Shown: in pieces, positions 44,432 through 53,326 of the stretch
How positions within the stretch are numbered: position 1 is the first letter of the stretch
Layout of the letters: every line of letters begins with the position of its first letter
DNA from: Marinomonas vulgaris
GTDB lineage: Bacteria; Pseudomonadota; Gammaproteobacteria; Pseudomonadales; Marinomonadaceae
Direction of reading: 5' to 3'
DNA: 64,000 bases
Assembly (NCBI RefSeq): GCF_018145875.1
Contig: NZ_JAGSSV010000001.1
Coordinates: 372,001 to 436,000, forward strand
Notes under the pieces: model-generated
Databases searched by the model: none
What the model was told of the DNA's origin: nothing
The model's input: only the letters and a program-made list of their open reading frames with translations
Translations under genes and position numbers: made by a program

Positions 44432-45145
44432 TCAATGTCCGCCTAAATACGCCTCACGTACTTCTGGGTTCACCAAGAGTTCCTCGCCAGTGCCTGTCAT
44501 ACGGATTTCGCCATTGACCATAACATAGCCACGGTTCGCCAGTTTCAGCGCGTGGTTTGCATTCTGCTCAACGAGGAAAATCGTCATACCGGTGCTAGCA
44601 ACGTCTTTTAGAATCTGGAAGATTTGCTTCACGATAATAGGCGCTAACCCTAAGCTGGGCTCATCTAATAACAGCAATTTAGGGCGACTCATCAAAGCTC
44701 TCGCAATGGCCAACATTTGCTGTTCGCCACCCGACATGGTCGACGCCCGCTGGTTACGACGCTCTAAAAGTCGTGGGAAAAGCTCAAACATACGCTGCAT
44801 GTCTTCTTCAGCGTGATCCATACCAATAGGAATAGTCCCCATCAGTAAATTTTCTTCTACCGACATGCCTGGAAAAATACGTCGGCCTTCTGGCGATTGT
44901 GCCAAACCGTGGGACGCCACATAGTGAGCCGATTTTTGCGAAATATCTTCGCCACGATAAATAATCTCACCAGAGGAAATGCGTGGCTGACCAAAAATAG
45001 ACATCAACAAGGTCGATTTACCCGCCCCATTCGCGCCAATCAAGGTGACGATTTCCCCTTCATTGACGGTCAATGAGACTTTTTTTAGGGCTTGAATCGG
45101 CCCATAGTGCACATCTACCTCTTTAAACTCCATTAAGACTGTCAT
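44432..45145 (-). CDS. livF: Branched-chain amino-acid ABC transporter ATPase LivF
   Basis: Cytoplasmic ATPase of the HAAT family importer. 237 residues with Walker A GANGAGKST, signature MSGGEQQMLAIARAL and Walker B LLLLDEPSLGLAP. Last gene of livKHMGF. Its start overlaps the livG stop by 4 bases, a sign of translational coupling. Confidence 0.96.
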   Translation of the reverse strand: MTVLMEFKEVDVHYGPIQALKKVSLTVNEGEIVTLIGANGAGKSTLLMSIFGQPRISSGEIIYRGEDISQKSAHYVASHGLAQSPEGRRIFPGMSVEENLLMGTIPIGMDHAEEDMQRMFELFPRLLERRNQRASTMSGGEQQMLAIARALMSRPKLLLLDEPSLGLAPIIVKQIFQILKDVASTGMTIFLVEQNANHALKLANRGYVMVNGEIRMTGTGEELLVNPEVREAYLGGH

Positions 45146-46026
45146 AGCGTTACCTCCTCGTCATCTTCTTCGGCACCGAGGTACGCAGCAATTACTTTGG
45201 GGTTATTTTTAATATCATCAGGGCCACCTTTAGCGATCACTTCACCATGATCAAGCACCACAATGTAATCTGAAATGTCCATGACCATTCCCATGTCGTG
45301 CTCGATTAACAATACAGTGGTGTTGTGCTCGTCGCGCAACACACGAATCATTTTGGTGAGCGCTTCGGTTTCAGAAGGGTTTAACCCCGCTGCTGGCTCA
45401 TCCAGACACACGATTTCAGGGTTAGTACACATGGCACGGGCAATTTCTAAACGACGTTGCTGACCATAAGATAACTCACCAGCTAAACGGTTGGCAGAAT
45501 CAACTAAATCCACCACACCCAACCAATAAAACACTCGTTCTAACGCTTCTTCTTCCGCTTTTTGATAGGCCTTGGTATTTAAAATACCCGCGATTAAACT
45601 GCGATTCACTCGCATATGTTGGGCAACTAAAAGGTTCTCAACCACGGACATTTCTTTGAACAAACGAATGTTTTGGAATGTCCGAGCTAAACCCGCACGG
45701 TTAACCAAGTGCGACCCACCAAACATCTTGTATTTTAAACGACGCACAAAGGCGACCGGAGAAAAGAAATCCGCTGGCTGGAAAGGTTCACCTAACACCT
45801 TGATCACACTGGTTTCTTTACCGCCTGCCGACAAAGTAATCTTGCCGCCTGTCGCTTTATAAAATCCGGTTAAGCAGTTAAATACCGTGGTTTTACCCGC
45901 CCCGTTCGGGCCAATCAAAGCCGATACCGAACCGCGCTGGATATCAAAATTTACGTCATTTAGTGCTTTAATCCCACCGAAGTGCATCACCAAGTTTTCG
46001 ACTTTTAATACATGTTCTTGGCTCAT
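45142..46026 (-). CDS. livG: Branched-chain amino-acid ABC transporter ATPase LivG
   Basis: Second ATPase of the importer. 294 residues, about 40 longer than typical LivG. The extra length is an insert at about 60-105 between Walker A (GPNGAGKTT) and the Q-loop, with ...FQPADFFSPVAFVRRLKYKMFGG. Then ARTFQNIRLFKEMSV, signature LSYGQQRRLEIARA and Walker B EIVCLDEPAAGLNP. It overlaps both livM and livF by 4 bases. Confidence 0.95.
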   Translation of the reverse strand: MSQEHVLKVENLVMHFGGIKALNDVNFDIQRGSVSALIGPNGAGKTTVFNCLTGFYKATGGKITLSAGGKETSVIKVLGEPFQPADFFSPVAFVRRLKYKMFGGSHLVNRAGLARTFQNIRLFKEMSVVENLLVAQHMRVNRSLIAGILNTKAYQKAEEEALERVFYWLGVVDLVDSANRLAGELSYGQQRRLEIARAMCTNPEIVCLDEPAAGLNPSETEALTKMIRVLRDEHNTTVLLIEHDMGMVMDISDYIVVLDHGEVIAKGGPDDIKNNPKVIAAYLGAEEDDEEVTL

Positions 46027-47297
46027 TTCACAGCCCCTTTTCTTGGTGCAAACCCGGTTCGTGTCACACGAACAATACCTCTAGGTTTCCAAATCATCAT
46101 GACAACCATCAAAATACCAAACATCAACACACGGTATTCGGCAAATTCCCTGAGCATTTCAGGCAATACGGTCAAGAAGAAGGCCGCAATCACCACCCCT
46201 AACGTGGAGCCCATGCCACCCAATACAACAATCGCAAGAATCAATGCCGACTCGAAGAAGGTGAAAGAAGAAGGGTTGATAAAACCTTGATAAGTAGCAA
46301 AGAACACACCCGCCAAACCACCGGTAGATGCGCCGAGCATAAAGGCAGACAGTTTCACCAAAACGTGGTTCAACCCTAAAGAACGACAGGCAATTTCATC
46401 TTCTCGCAACGCTTCCCACGCACGACCAATGGGCATTTTTACCAAACGGTGTTTGATAAAAAGCACCGCCCACACCACAGCAAATAGCACTATGTAGATA
46501 AACATGTACTTATAAGCTGAATCGTAAGGCAAATTAAAAAACTCATGGAAAGTTTCACCATCTCGGGATCGTCGCTTGAACTCAAGACCAAATAACGTCG
46601 GAAGAGGTGCAGAAATACCATTAGGGCCATGAGTAAAAGAAGCCCAGTTGGTTAATACCAAGCGGATGATTTCACCAAAGCCTAAGGTCACAATGGCCAG
46701 ATAATCCCCGTGCATACGCAGTACAGGGAAGCCCAAAATAGCACCAGCAACCGCCGCTAAAATCGCTGCGATAGGCAACATAGACCAAAAACCAAGGCCG
46801 AGGTTTTCATACCCCAACGCCAAACCATAAGCACCGATGGCATAAAAGCCCACAAAGCCCAGATCCAATAGACCAGCCAACCCCACAACAATGTTCAGAC
46901 CAAGGCCAAGCAATACGTAAATAAGTCCTAAAATCACCACGGTTAAGACATATTTAGATGCCACAAAAGGGATCAACAATCCAACCGCAATCACCAGAGG
47001 AATGATCCATACCATTTTCGATTTGTGGTTAGGGGCCAGAACCGTTGCCCCTTCGTTGTTATTGGCGTAACGAAACGCCATGGCCACGCCTTTCTCTGTT
47101 TGAAAAAAGCTTGATACGGCAAAGCGTCCCACGGCAACAATCGCTACAATCCATGCAACACGGTCAAATTCAAAATCAAATTTGTAGCCGTCTAATAGAA
47201 CACCCACGATGGGACCAAAGAGAATCAGCGCCAAAAAACCCGCAATAAGCGCATCTATGCTGCTTTTTTTGAAATTAATTCCAACTGCTTGGCTCAT
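46023..47297 (-). CDS. livM: Branched-chain amino-acid ABC transporter permease LivM
   Basis: Inner-membrane permease, 424 residues, with an N-terminal extension typical of the long LivM type before about 8-9 membrane segments. The conserved loop with LREDEIACRSLGLNHVLVKLSAFMLGASTGGLAGVFFA is the contact site for the ATPases. It abuts livH with no gap and overlaps livG by 4 bases. Confidence 0.95.
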   Translation of the reverse strand: MSQAVGINFKKSSIDALIAGFLALILFGPIVGVLLDGYKFDFEFDRVAWIVAIVAVGRFAVSSFFQTEKGVAMAFRYANNNEGATVLAPNHKSKMVWIIPLVIAVGLLIPFVASKYVLTVVILGLIYVLLGLGLNIVVGLAGLLDLGFVGFYAIGAYGLALGYENLGLGFWSMLPIAAILAAVAGAILGFPVLRMHGDYLAIVTLGFGEIIRLVLTNWASFTHGPNGISAPLPTLFGLEFKRRSRDGETFHEFFNLPYDSAYKYMFIYIVLFAVVWAVLFIKHRLVKMPIGRAWEALREDEIACRSLGLNHVLVKLSAFMLGASTGGLAGVFFATYQGFINPSSFTFFESALILAIVVLGGMGSTLGVVIAAFFLTVLPEMLREFAEYRVLMFGILMVVMMIWKPRGIVRVTRTGFAPRKGAVK

Positions 47298-48209
47298 TTA
47301 TACTTTCTCCACTTCAGGTTTGCCGAGAAGACCACTAGGACGAATGATCAAAATGAGAACCAATAAAGAGAATGAAAAGACATCTTTATAATCCGAACTG
47401 ATCAACCCAGCGAATAAGGCTTCGGACAAACCAAGAATCAATCCACCTAGCATGGCGCCAGGTAAGGAACCAATACCGCCTAATACCGCAGCGGTAAAGG
47501 CTTTGATACCAATAATGAAGCCAACGTAGAAATCAAACGCGCCATAATCCAGTGTGATCAACACACCAGCTAAGGCGGCCATCATGGCACCGATCACAAA
47601 CACGGTAGAAATTACTTTATCCGTGTCTATGCCCAAAATAGAGGCCATTTTTCTATCTTGTTGTGTCGCACGACACATTCGACCTAATTTTGTTTTCTGA
47701 ATAACATAGGTCAGCACGCCCATACCCAGTAACGAAATCAGCAAAATAAGCAGTTTCATATAGGTAATTTGAACAAAACCATCCCCTACAGAAAAACGAA
47801 TGGCACCAGTAAGCAGTGTAGGCACACCTTGTTGGTTTGCCCCCTGACTGAGTTGCACATAGTTTTGTAAGATAAGCGACATACCAATCGCAGAAATCAA
47901 TACAGAAAGACGACTGGAGTTACGCAGTGGACGGTACGCCACACGCTCAATAACCCAACCATATGCTCCTGTTACGGCAACGGTTAAAAAGAGTGTGCCG
48001 ATGATGATAATAGGGAAAGACTCAATCCCAAAGAACGTTAATAGCGCAATTGCAATCGCTGTAATGTAGGCGGATACCATGTAAACATCGCCATGGGCAA
48101 AGTTAATCATGCCAATAATGCCGTATACCATGGTATAGCCGATCGCAATGAGTCCATAAACAGAACCAAGGGTTAGACCGTTTACCAACTGCTGGAGAAC
48201 GATATCCAT
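47298..48209 (-). CDS. livH: Branched-chain amino-acid ABC transporter permease LivH
   Basis: Inner-membrane permease, 303 residues, with about 8 hydrophobic segments. The family start QQLVNGLTLGSVYGLIAIGYTMVYGIIGMINFAHGD and the ATPase-contact loop RATQQDRKMASILGIDTDKVI are visible, followed by KAFTAAVLGGIGSLPGA. A 97-base spacer with a strong hairpin separates it from livK. Confidence 0.96.
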   Translation of the reverse strand: MDIVLQQLVNGLTLGSVYGLIAIGYTMVYGIIGMINFAHGDVYMVSAYITAIAIALLTFFGIESFPIIIIGTLFLTVAVTGAYGWVIERVAYRPLRNSSRLSVLISAIGMSLILQNYVQLSQGANQQGVPTLLTGAIRFSVGDGFVQITYMKLLILLISLLGMGVLTYVIQKTKLGRMCRATQQDRKMASILGIDTDKVISTVFVIGAMMAALAGVLITLDYGAFDFYVGFIIGIKAFTAAVLGGIGSLPGAMLGGLILGLSEALFAGLISSDYKDVFSFSLLVLILIIRPSGLLGKPEVEKV

Positions 48210-48249
48210 TGAAGACCTCGTGGGAATTTTTTTAGTTTTAATAGAGAGG

Positions 48250-48287
48250 ACTCGCTTACCGGCATCAGAAAAAGCCGATAAGCGAGT
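48250..48287 (-). other. Intercistronic hairpin between livK and livH
   Basis: 14-bp stem with one mismatch (48250-48263 with 48274-48287) and a 10-base loop, about 20 bases after the livK stop. No U-tract follows on the minus strand. It probably protects or partially ends the livK message, so the binding protein is made in excess over the membrane parts. Confidence 0.7.
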
Positions 48288-48306
48288 GAGTTAAACTAAA
48301 CGAATA

Positions 48307-49419
48307 TTAGTTTACTTGGTTGTATTTACCCTGTGCGTTCCATTGGTACATAACGTAATCGGAAACGGTTAAATCGCCTTTTTCATCAAAGTCTTTTTTG
48401 CCCATCACCGTATTAATGGAGTTCGATTGCAACCATTCAGCCCCTTTAATCGGGTCTAAATCGTTGTTACCCAAAGCAGCGGCGACAATTTGCATCGCCG
48501 TGTAAGAATACAAGGTGTAGCCTTCTGGCTCGTAACCGGCAGCACGGAATTCACCGATGACTTTTTTACCAGATGGGTAAGACGATGGTGGCGCACCAAA
48601 GGTCATCAAAACGCCGTCTACGTATTCTGGAGACCCGGCAACAGAGACAAACTCATCGGATACAATGCCATCACCAGAGATGAAGATGGCTTTTGAACCT
48701 TGCTCACGTAGCTGACGAACCAATGGGCCGGCTTCGGAGTGAAGACCACCGAAATAAACCACATCGGCATCAACAGAGCGGATTTTGGTAATCAATGCGT
48801 TGAAATCTTTTTCGCCGCGAGTCAAACCTTCGTACATCACTTCTTGTATGCCGTAGGCGTTAAGTGTTGCTTTTGTCGCATCGGCAAGACCTTTACCGTA
48901 AGTGTCTTTATCGTGAATAACCGCGACGCGTTTCGCGCCAAGCTGATCCACGATATAGCTTGCTGCCACATCACCTTGTTGGTCATCACGACCACAAACA
49001 CGGAAAACGTTTGGTAGACCTTGATCGGTCAAGGTTGGGTTAGTCGAAGCAGGGGTCACCATGAGTACACCGCCTTCCTCGTAAATGCGTGAGGCAGGGA
49101 TTGAAGAAGATGAACAGAAGTGACCGACAACAGCCAAGGCACCATCAGAGTCAACCAAACGGTTCGCGATGGAAACCGCTTGTTTTGGTTCACAGGCATC
49201 ATCGGCTTTAACAAGCTTGATCATTTCGCCGTTAATACCGCCTGCAGCATTAAGATCGGCTGCGGCTTTTTCAGCCCCTTTCCACATTTGCTCACCAAAT
49301 GCCGCATAAGCACCTGTGTGTGGACCTGCCACGCCAATAACCACATCTGCCTGAGCCAGCGTTGCTGCTCCAGCAACCGCAAGAGAAATTAATGTTTTTC
49401 TGATAACCGCATTTGACAT
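48307..49419 (-). CDS. livK: Branched-chain amino-acid ABC transporter periplasmic binding protein
   Basis: Periplasmic receptor of the importer. 370 residues with a signal peptide of about 24 residues (cleavage near LAQA-DV), the fold of type I solute-binding proteins (VVIGVAGPHTGAYAAFGEQMWKGAE...) and the ligand-pocket region HFCSSSSIPASRIYEEGGV plus TPASTNP. First gene of livKHMGF. The 344-base region upstream carries a sigma-54 promoter and NtrC-like sites. Confidence 0.95.
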   Translation of the reverse strand: MSNAVIRKTLISLAVAGAATLAQADVVIGVAGPHTGAYAAFGEQMWKGAEKAAADLNAAGGINGEMIKLVKADDACEPKQAVSIANRLVDSDGALAVVGHFCSSSSIPASRIYEEGGVLMVTPASTNPTLTDQGLPNVFRVCGRDDQQGDVAASYIVDQLGAKRVAVIHDKDTYGKGLADATKATLNAYGIQEVMYEGLTRGEKDFNALITKIRSVDADVVYFGGLHSEAGPLVRQLREQGSKAIFISGDGIVSDEFVSVAGSPEYVDGVLMTFGAPPSSYPSGKKVIGEFRAAGYEPEGYTLYSYTAMQIVAAALGNNDLDPIKGAEWLQSNSINTVMGKKDFDEKGDLTVSDYVMYQWNAQGKYNQVN

Positions 49420-49464
49420 AAGAAAAGCCTCTACTCGTTTTGTGTTTTATCGTTATTATTCAAA

Positions 49465-49480
49465 AGCAAGAAGCGTTCCA
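49465..49480 (-). promoter_or_regulatory. Sigma-54 promoter of the livKHMGF operon
   Basis: On the minus strand TGGAACGCTTCTTGCT matches TGGCACG-N4-TTGCW with one mismatch; GG and GC are exactly 10 bases apart. The predicted start is near 49454, about 34 bases before the livK ATG. Confidence 0.78.
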
Positions 49481-49542
49481 ACAATTAAGCCTCAATAATT
49501 AGGATGCTTTGTGGAACTTATACAGTGATTTTTCAAGAAATG

Positions 49543-49559
49543 TGCACCGCAATAATGCT
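49543..49559. promoter_or_regulatory. NtrC-like site upstream of livK (proximal)
   Basis: TGCACCGCAATAATGCT carries a perfect TGCACC arm and a partial opposite arm (9 of 12 positions). Centre about 97 bases before the predicted livK start, a usual enhancer distance. Confidence 0.5.
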
Positions 49560-49573
49560 ACACACTAGTCTCA

Positions 49574-49588
49574 GACCAACTGTTGGTC
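49574..49588. repeat. 15-bp palindrome upstream of livK
   Basis: GACCAAC-T-GTTGGTC is a perfect 7+1+7 palindrome about 127 bases before the predicted livK start. It may be an operator for a second regulator. It partly overlaps the distal NtrC-like site. Confidence 0.55.
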
Positions 49589-49600
49589 AATAGCAGTGCA
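49584..49600. promoter_or_regulatory. NtrC-like site upstream of livK (distal)
   Basis: Read on the minus strand TGCACTGCTATTGACCA has a full TGCACY arm and a weak second arm. Its centre is 41 bases (four turns) from the proximal site. Confidence 0.4.
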
Positions 49601-49763
49601 CAAAAATCGTTCAAAATAAATGATACAACATCTTAGACAAGTGCATTAATCAGCATAAAACACCTGAAAAATAAAAAATCAAAGCATCATTCACTATAAA
49701 AGAAGCTGTGTATCATTGTGAGGCAATGGGAAGGAGTTGGCCTGGGTAAGATGGCTATAAATT

Positions 49764-50798
49764 CTACTGGGGATCAATACTTTGACTTGAAGAAACTAAT
49801 ACATCCGACAGCGGTACCAAGCGCACACCCTCTTGACGAAGCTGCTTAAGACGTTTTTTGAGGTAAGCCGTCGTTTCTGGATACGGGTGGCCAATCGCCA
49901 ACGCACTACCATGACGCCTTGCCAAGGTGATTAATCGGGAAAATTGACGATCTATGGCTTTTTCGGTGCGAATATTATCTAAAAACACATCTCGGCTGAC
50001 CGTTTTTAAACCATAATCTTCAGCGGTTTGTTTCGCGACACTCTTGGGGTTGGTCAAGCTGTCGATAAAAAACAGCGAACGCCCTTTCAGGGTTTCCATT
50101 ACCCATGCCATGGAATCGGCTTTTGCGGTCAGCAAACTGCCCATGTGATTGTTCACCCCTTGAATGCCGGGTAAACCGTCTAAATCTTTGCTTAGGGTTG
50201 CTTTTAGCTCTTGCTCCGTCATGCTGGCATACAAGCCGCCGGGGCCTAATTTCAAGTTCCGTAGATTTTCCATGGGGGCGTGAAGTAGGGTAATTCGCTG
50301 TTGCTGTTGTGCCCCTACAGCGGTTTTTTGAGCGTAAGGTGTACTGGGCAAAATGGCCAACGCCACTTCGGTGGGCAAAGCCAGAGACGCCGTCATACCT
50401 TGTCGGTTATAGCCTAAATCATCGATTAAAATCGCAATACGTGCTTGAGGAGGGAGAACGTCCATAGGGTCGGCCATACATTCAAGATCCGCCATAAACG
50501 GCTCTCTTATAACAGGCTCTTTCTCAGCGATTTTTCTCGTGGCTAAATTTGAAAAAGGCACCACAATTGGCCCAAGGTGCTCTGGTAACACCACTTCATC
50601 AGCACTTTGGTGGACATTAGGAAGCTTGGTCAACTCATCGATAAACGCACTGTGATTCTGCTCGGCTTCTTGGCCTTTGGCTGAAAGTTCAACAACACTT
50701 TGTTCAGTGCCATTAAAAAAAGGCTCAACCGCTTGCACCCACCCTGACGAAAAAAGCGTTGCTGCAGCGAACAAAAATAGTGTGTTTAAATTAACCAA
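49764..50798 (-). CDS. Divergent polysaccharide deacetylase family protein (YibQ-like)
   Basis: 344-residue exported protein: signal peptide about 1-23 (LFLFAAATLFSSGWVQA), a variable linker of about 110 residues, then the deacetylase-fold domain with IDDLGYN (about 126-132), GVNNHMGSLL and AIGHPYPET. Its substrate is unproven; in relatives it follows envC/ctpA. The start is TTG at 50798, with AAGG a few bases upstream. It is the last gene of gpmI-envC-ctpA-PDA. Confidence 0.88.
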   Translation of the reverse strand: MVNLNTLFLFAAATLFSSGWVQAVEPFFNGTEQSVVELSAKGQEAEQNHSAFIDELTKLPNVHQSADEVVLPEHLGPIVVPFSNLATRKIAEKEPVIREPFMADLECMADPMDVLPPQARIAILIDDLGYNRQGMTASLALPTEVALAILPSTPYAQKTAVGAQQQQRITLLHAPMENLRNLKLGPGGLYASMTEQELKATLSKDLDGLPGIQGVNNHMGSLLTAKADSMAWVMETLKGRSLFFIDSLTNPKSVAKQTAEDYGLKTVSRDVFLDNIRTEKAIDRQFSRLITLARRHGSALAIGHPYPETTAYLKKRLKQLRQEGVRLVPLSDVLVSSSQSIDPQ

Positions 50799-50838
50799 GT
50801 GCCTTGTTACCTAACAGACCGTTTTAAAAAACATGAGA

Positions 50839-52158
50839 TTATTTTTGCACCAGTTTGGGCAAAGTTTTCAAAATCGTCACAGCTTGAAAGAGTTGGAAAT
50901 CGGTTTTGGCCAACTCACCAATGTCTGACACCACATCCGCACTGGTGCGTTCTTCGCCACCTGTGCCGTTGCCCAAGTGCCCTTTTAACTCGGCTTCTTT
51001 GACAAAAAACTGGCCTTTGGTAAACGTTAGTGTCGCTTGTGGCACAACCAAATCGGGTGTTACCCCTTGTGCTTGTATCGAGCGGCCATTGGGCGTGTAG
51101 TATAAAGCGGTTGTGAGTTTCACCGCATCCCCATTAGACAAAGGAACCACAGTTTGTACAGAACCTTTACCAAAGGTTTCTGCCCCTAAGATCACCGCTC
51201 GTTGATGGTCTTGCAAGGCACCGGCCACAATTTCCGACGCCGACGCCGACCCTTCGTTCACCAACACCACCACAGGCACATTGGCTAATCGTGTGTTTTT
51301 CTTAGTCGCGGTAAATTGGCTTTTTGAAATTTCATGGCGTCCATTGGTGTATACGATCATGCCTTTGTCGATAAAAGCATCCACCACGCCGACCGCACTT
51401 TGCAGGACGCCACCTGGGTTGTTTCTTAAATCCAGCACAACACCTTTGATTTCGCCTTCTGTCTCACGCTGCTCAATGGCTTCATAAAATTCGACATCGC
51501 TGTCACTTTGGAACTGACTGATACGAAAATACGCAATGCTGCTTTCCAACCACTTAGAGGTCACGCTTTCGTCTTCAACGAGACTGCGAGTTAATTCATA
51601 GCGCTTTACTTCACCGTCGCGTTCTATGTCTAAGGTCACGGTTGACCCCACATCACCACGCATTAAAGTCACAATGTCTTGCATTCCAAGGTCAGTCACC
51701 AAGGTATTGTTGATCTTCACAATCACATCGCCCGGTAAAATACCGGCCTGTGCGGCGGCTGAACCGTCGATCGGCGTCACTATGGTCAAACGCTTATCTT
51801 TTACTTCCACCTCCACGCCGATGCCTGCGTAGTTGCCGGACGTCAGCTCGTTGAATTCCACCAGTTCACTCTTGGTAAAGTATTCTGAATGAGGGTCTAA
51901 GCCAGACACCATGCCTTTTAGCGCTTTGTTGAGGATGTCTTCATCCGACATCACTTCCACGTAGCCTTCACGAATGGTTTCGAAGGTTTCGACAAAGGAT
52001 TGAATCTCAGCGGTTGGCAATGGTGTGTGTGTCGAACGCTCTGCGCTGGATGCAGAATCCGCAAACGCTGGCACTACACAAAACGCCATGCACAAAAACG
52101 CGGCCTTTTTACGTAGATTAGTAACCCTGTTTGTTTGTCTCACTGTTTCACGGCCCAT
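50839..52158 (-). CDS. ctpA: Carboxy-terminal processing peptidase CtpA (S41 family)
   Basis: Periplasmic serine protease, 439 residues: signal peptide about 15-34, PDZ domain (about 105-190, GIGVEVEVKDKRLTIVTPIDGSAAAQAGILPGD), and an S41 catalytic domain with the Ser in GSASASE (303-309) and Lys331 in FGKGSV. LRNNPGG (245-251) is also typical. It processes or degrades envelope proteins, in P. aeruginosa including peptidoglycan hydrolases. Forty bases after it follows the deacetylase gene. Confidence 0.94.
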   Translation of the reverse strand: MGRETVRQTNRVTNLRKKAAFLCMAFCVVPAFADSASSAERSTHTPLPTAEIQSFVETFETIREGYVEVMSDEDILNKALKGMVSGLDPHSEYFTKSELVEFNELTSGNYAGIGVEVEVKDKRLTIVTPIDGSAAAQAGILPGDVIVKINNTLVTDLGMQDIVTLMRGDVGSTVTLDIERDGEVKRYELTRSLVEDESVTSKWLESSIAYFRISQFQSDSDVEFYEAIEQRETEGEIKGVVLDLRNNPGGVLQSAVGVVDAFIDKGMIVYTNGRHEISKSQFTATKKNTRLANVPVVVLVNEGSASASEIVAGALQDHQRAVILGAETFGKGSVQTVVPLSNGDAVKLTTALYYTPNGRSIQAQGVTPDLVVPQATLTFTKGQFFVKEAELKGHLGNGTGGEERTSADVVSDIGELAKTDFQLFQAVTILKTLPKLVQK

Positions 52159-52179
52159 TTGTCAAAAATTATGTGTAAG

Positions 52180-53319
52180 CTAGCCTGCATTTACCCAAGC
52201 AATTGGGTTAAGCGGCGTACCATTATGGCGAATAGCAAAAAACAGTGCCGGATCAGATCGTCCACCGGTACTGCCCGCCATGGCCAGAGTATCATTCGCC
52301 CCGACCCATTCACCCACTTCTTTGAGTAGGCTTTGGTTGTAACCATATAGTGACATATAACCGTCACCATGATCCAAAATAAGCAAAAAGCCAAACCCTC
52401 GCATCCAGTCAGAAAAAACCACTCGACCGGAAAAAATAGCATGAACAGCTTCGCCTTCTTGCGCTTTTAGCGCTACCCCACCCAAGTTAATACTGCCATT
52501 GGATGACAATTCTGATAAAGATTTAAGCGGTCGCACCAATTTACCCCGCTGAGATGAAAAAGGCACATCTTGATCGGGAATTTCGATGTCGGCCAAGGCT
52601 TCTTCTAATTGCTTCAACATAGCTTGCATGTTTTTCTGATCTTGGAGCAATTGTTTAGAACGTGTATCCCCTTTGGCGAGGTCTTGATTAAGCTTAGCTA
52701 ATAATTGACGACGATCGGTTTGTTGACTCACCAAGCGGCTGCGTTCTTCTTTCAGCTTAACTTCTTCTTGAACTTGTTGCGCTCTGTGGCTGCGGATGCT
52801 TTTTTCCACTAGGTTTAAATCACTGACCTCAATGATAAAACCATTAATTAATGACTGGCGAGCATTAGAAAAATAACGGTTGTATTGCACAAGACGCTCG
52901 GCGTCTTCGGTGTTGTCGCCGTTTAATAAAAACTTAATGCTTTCTTCGTCGCCAGAACGATAAACCGCCCTGAGTTGGGCGGCTATTTGTTCATTTTGTT
53001 GTTGAATGCTCAACTGCAAGGAGCGTTGCTGGAGTCTTAATTCCCCCAGCTGCTTTTCGCCTTTTTTTAAGCTTTCTTGAATCGACTGGATGCTTTTCAG
53101 CAATGTCTGAATGTCTTTCTCTTTTGCTTCAAGTTGCTTCTCGACCCCGGAACGCTCGGATTTAAGATCTTTCAGCCAAACATTGAGCTTCTTGAGGTCC
53201 TCTTGCAACGCCTGAATCTGCTGTTTGGCTTCTTCCGGTGTTTGCGGCTCCCCCGCTGCCCAGCTAACGCTGGACAACAAAAGAAAGCTTACTATAAGAC
53301 AGCGCGACCATAACATCAT
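52180..53319 (-). CDS. envC: EnvC-type murein hydrolase activator
   Basis: Periplasmic protein, 379 residues: signal peptide (cleavage near SWA-AG at about 22), a long coiled coil rich in Gln/Glu/Leu (about 28-245), and a C-terminal LytM/M23 domain. The metal ligands are lost: the usual Y-x-H-L motif reads LYGYNQSL and the last His pair reads LFFAIRHNG. So it should activate amidases rather than cut peptidoglycan, as EnvC does. It lies between gpmI (7 bases) and ctpA (21 bases), the usual order. Confidence 0.93.
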   Translation of the reverse strand: MMLWSRCLIVSFLLLSSVSWAAGEPQTPEEAKQQIQALQEDLKKLNVWLKDLKSERSGVEKQLEAKEKDIQTLLKSIQSIQESLKKGEKQLGELRLQQRSLQLSIQQQNEQIAAQLRAVYRSGDEESIKFLLNGDNTEDAERLVQYNRYFSNARQSLINGFIIEVSDLNLVEKSIRSHRAQQVQEEVKLKEERSRLVSQQTDRRQLLAKLNQDLAKGDTRSKQLLQDQKNMQAMLKQLEEALADIEIPDQDVPFSSQRGKLVRPLKSLSELSSNGSINLGGVALKAQEGEAVHAIFSGRVVFSDWMRGFGFLLILDHGDGYMSLYGYNQSLLKEVGEWVGANDTLAMAGSTGGRSDPALFFAIRHNGTPLNPIAWVNAG

Positions 53320-53326
53320 GCTCGTC

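Noticed and set aside
52180-53319. Active M23 peptidoglycan endopeptidase
   Set aside because: Metal-binding histidines of the LytM domain are replaced, so it fits the EnvC activator type.
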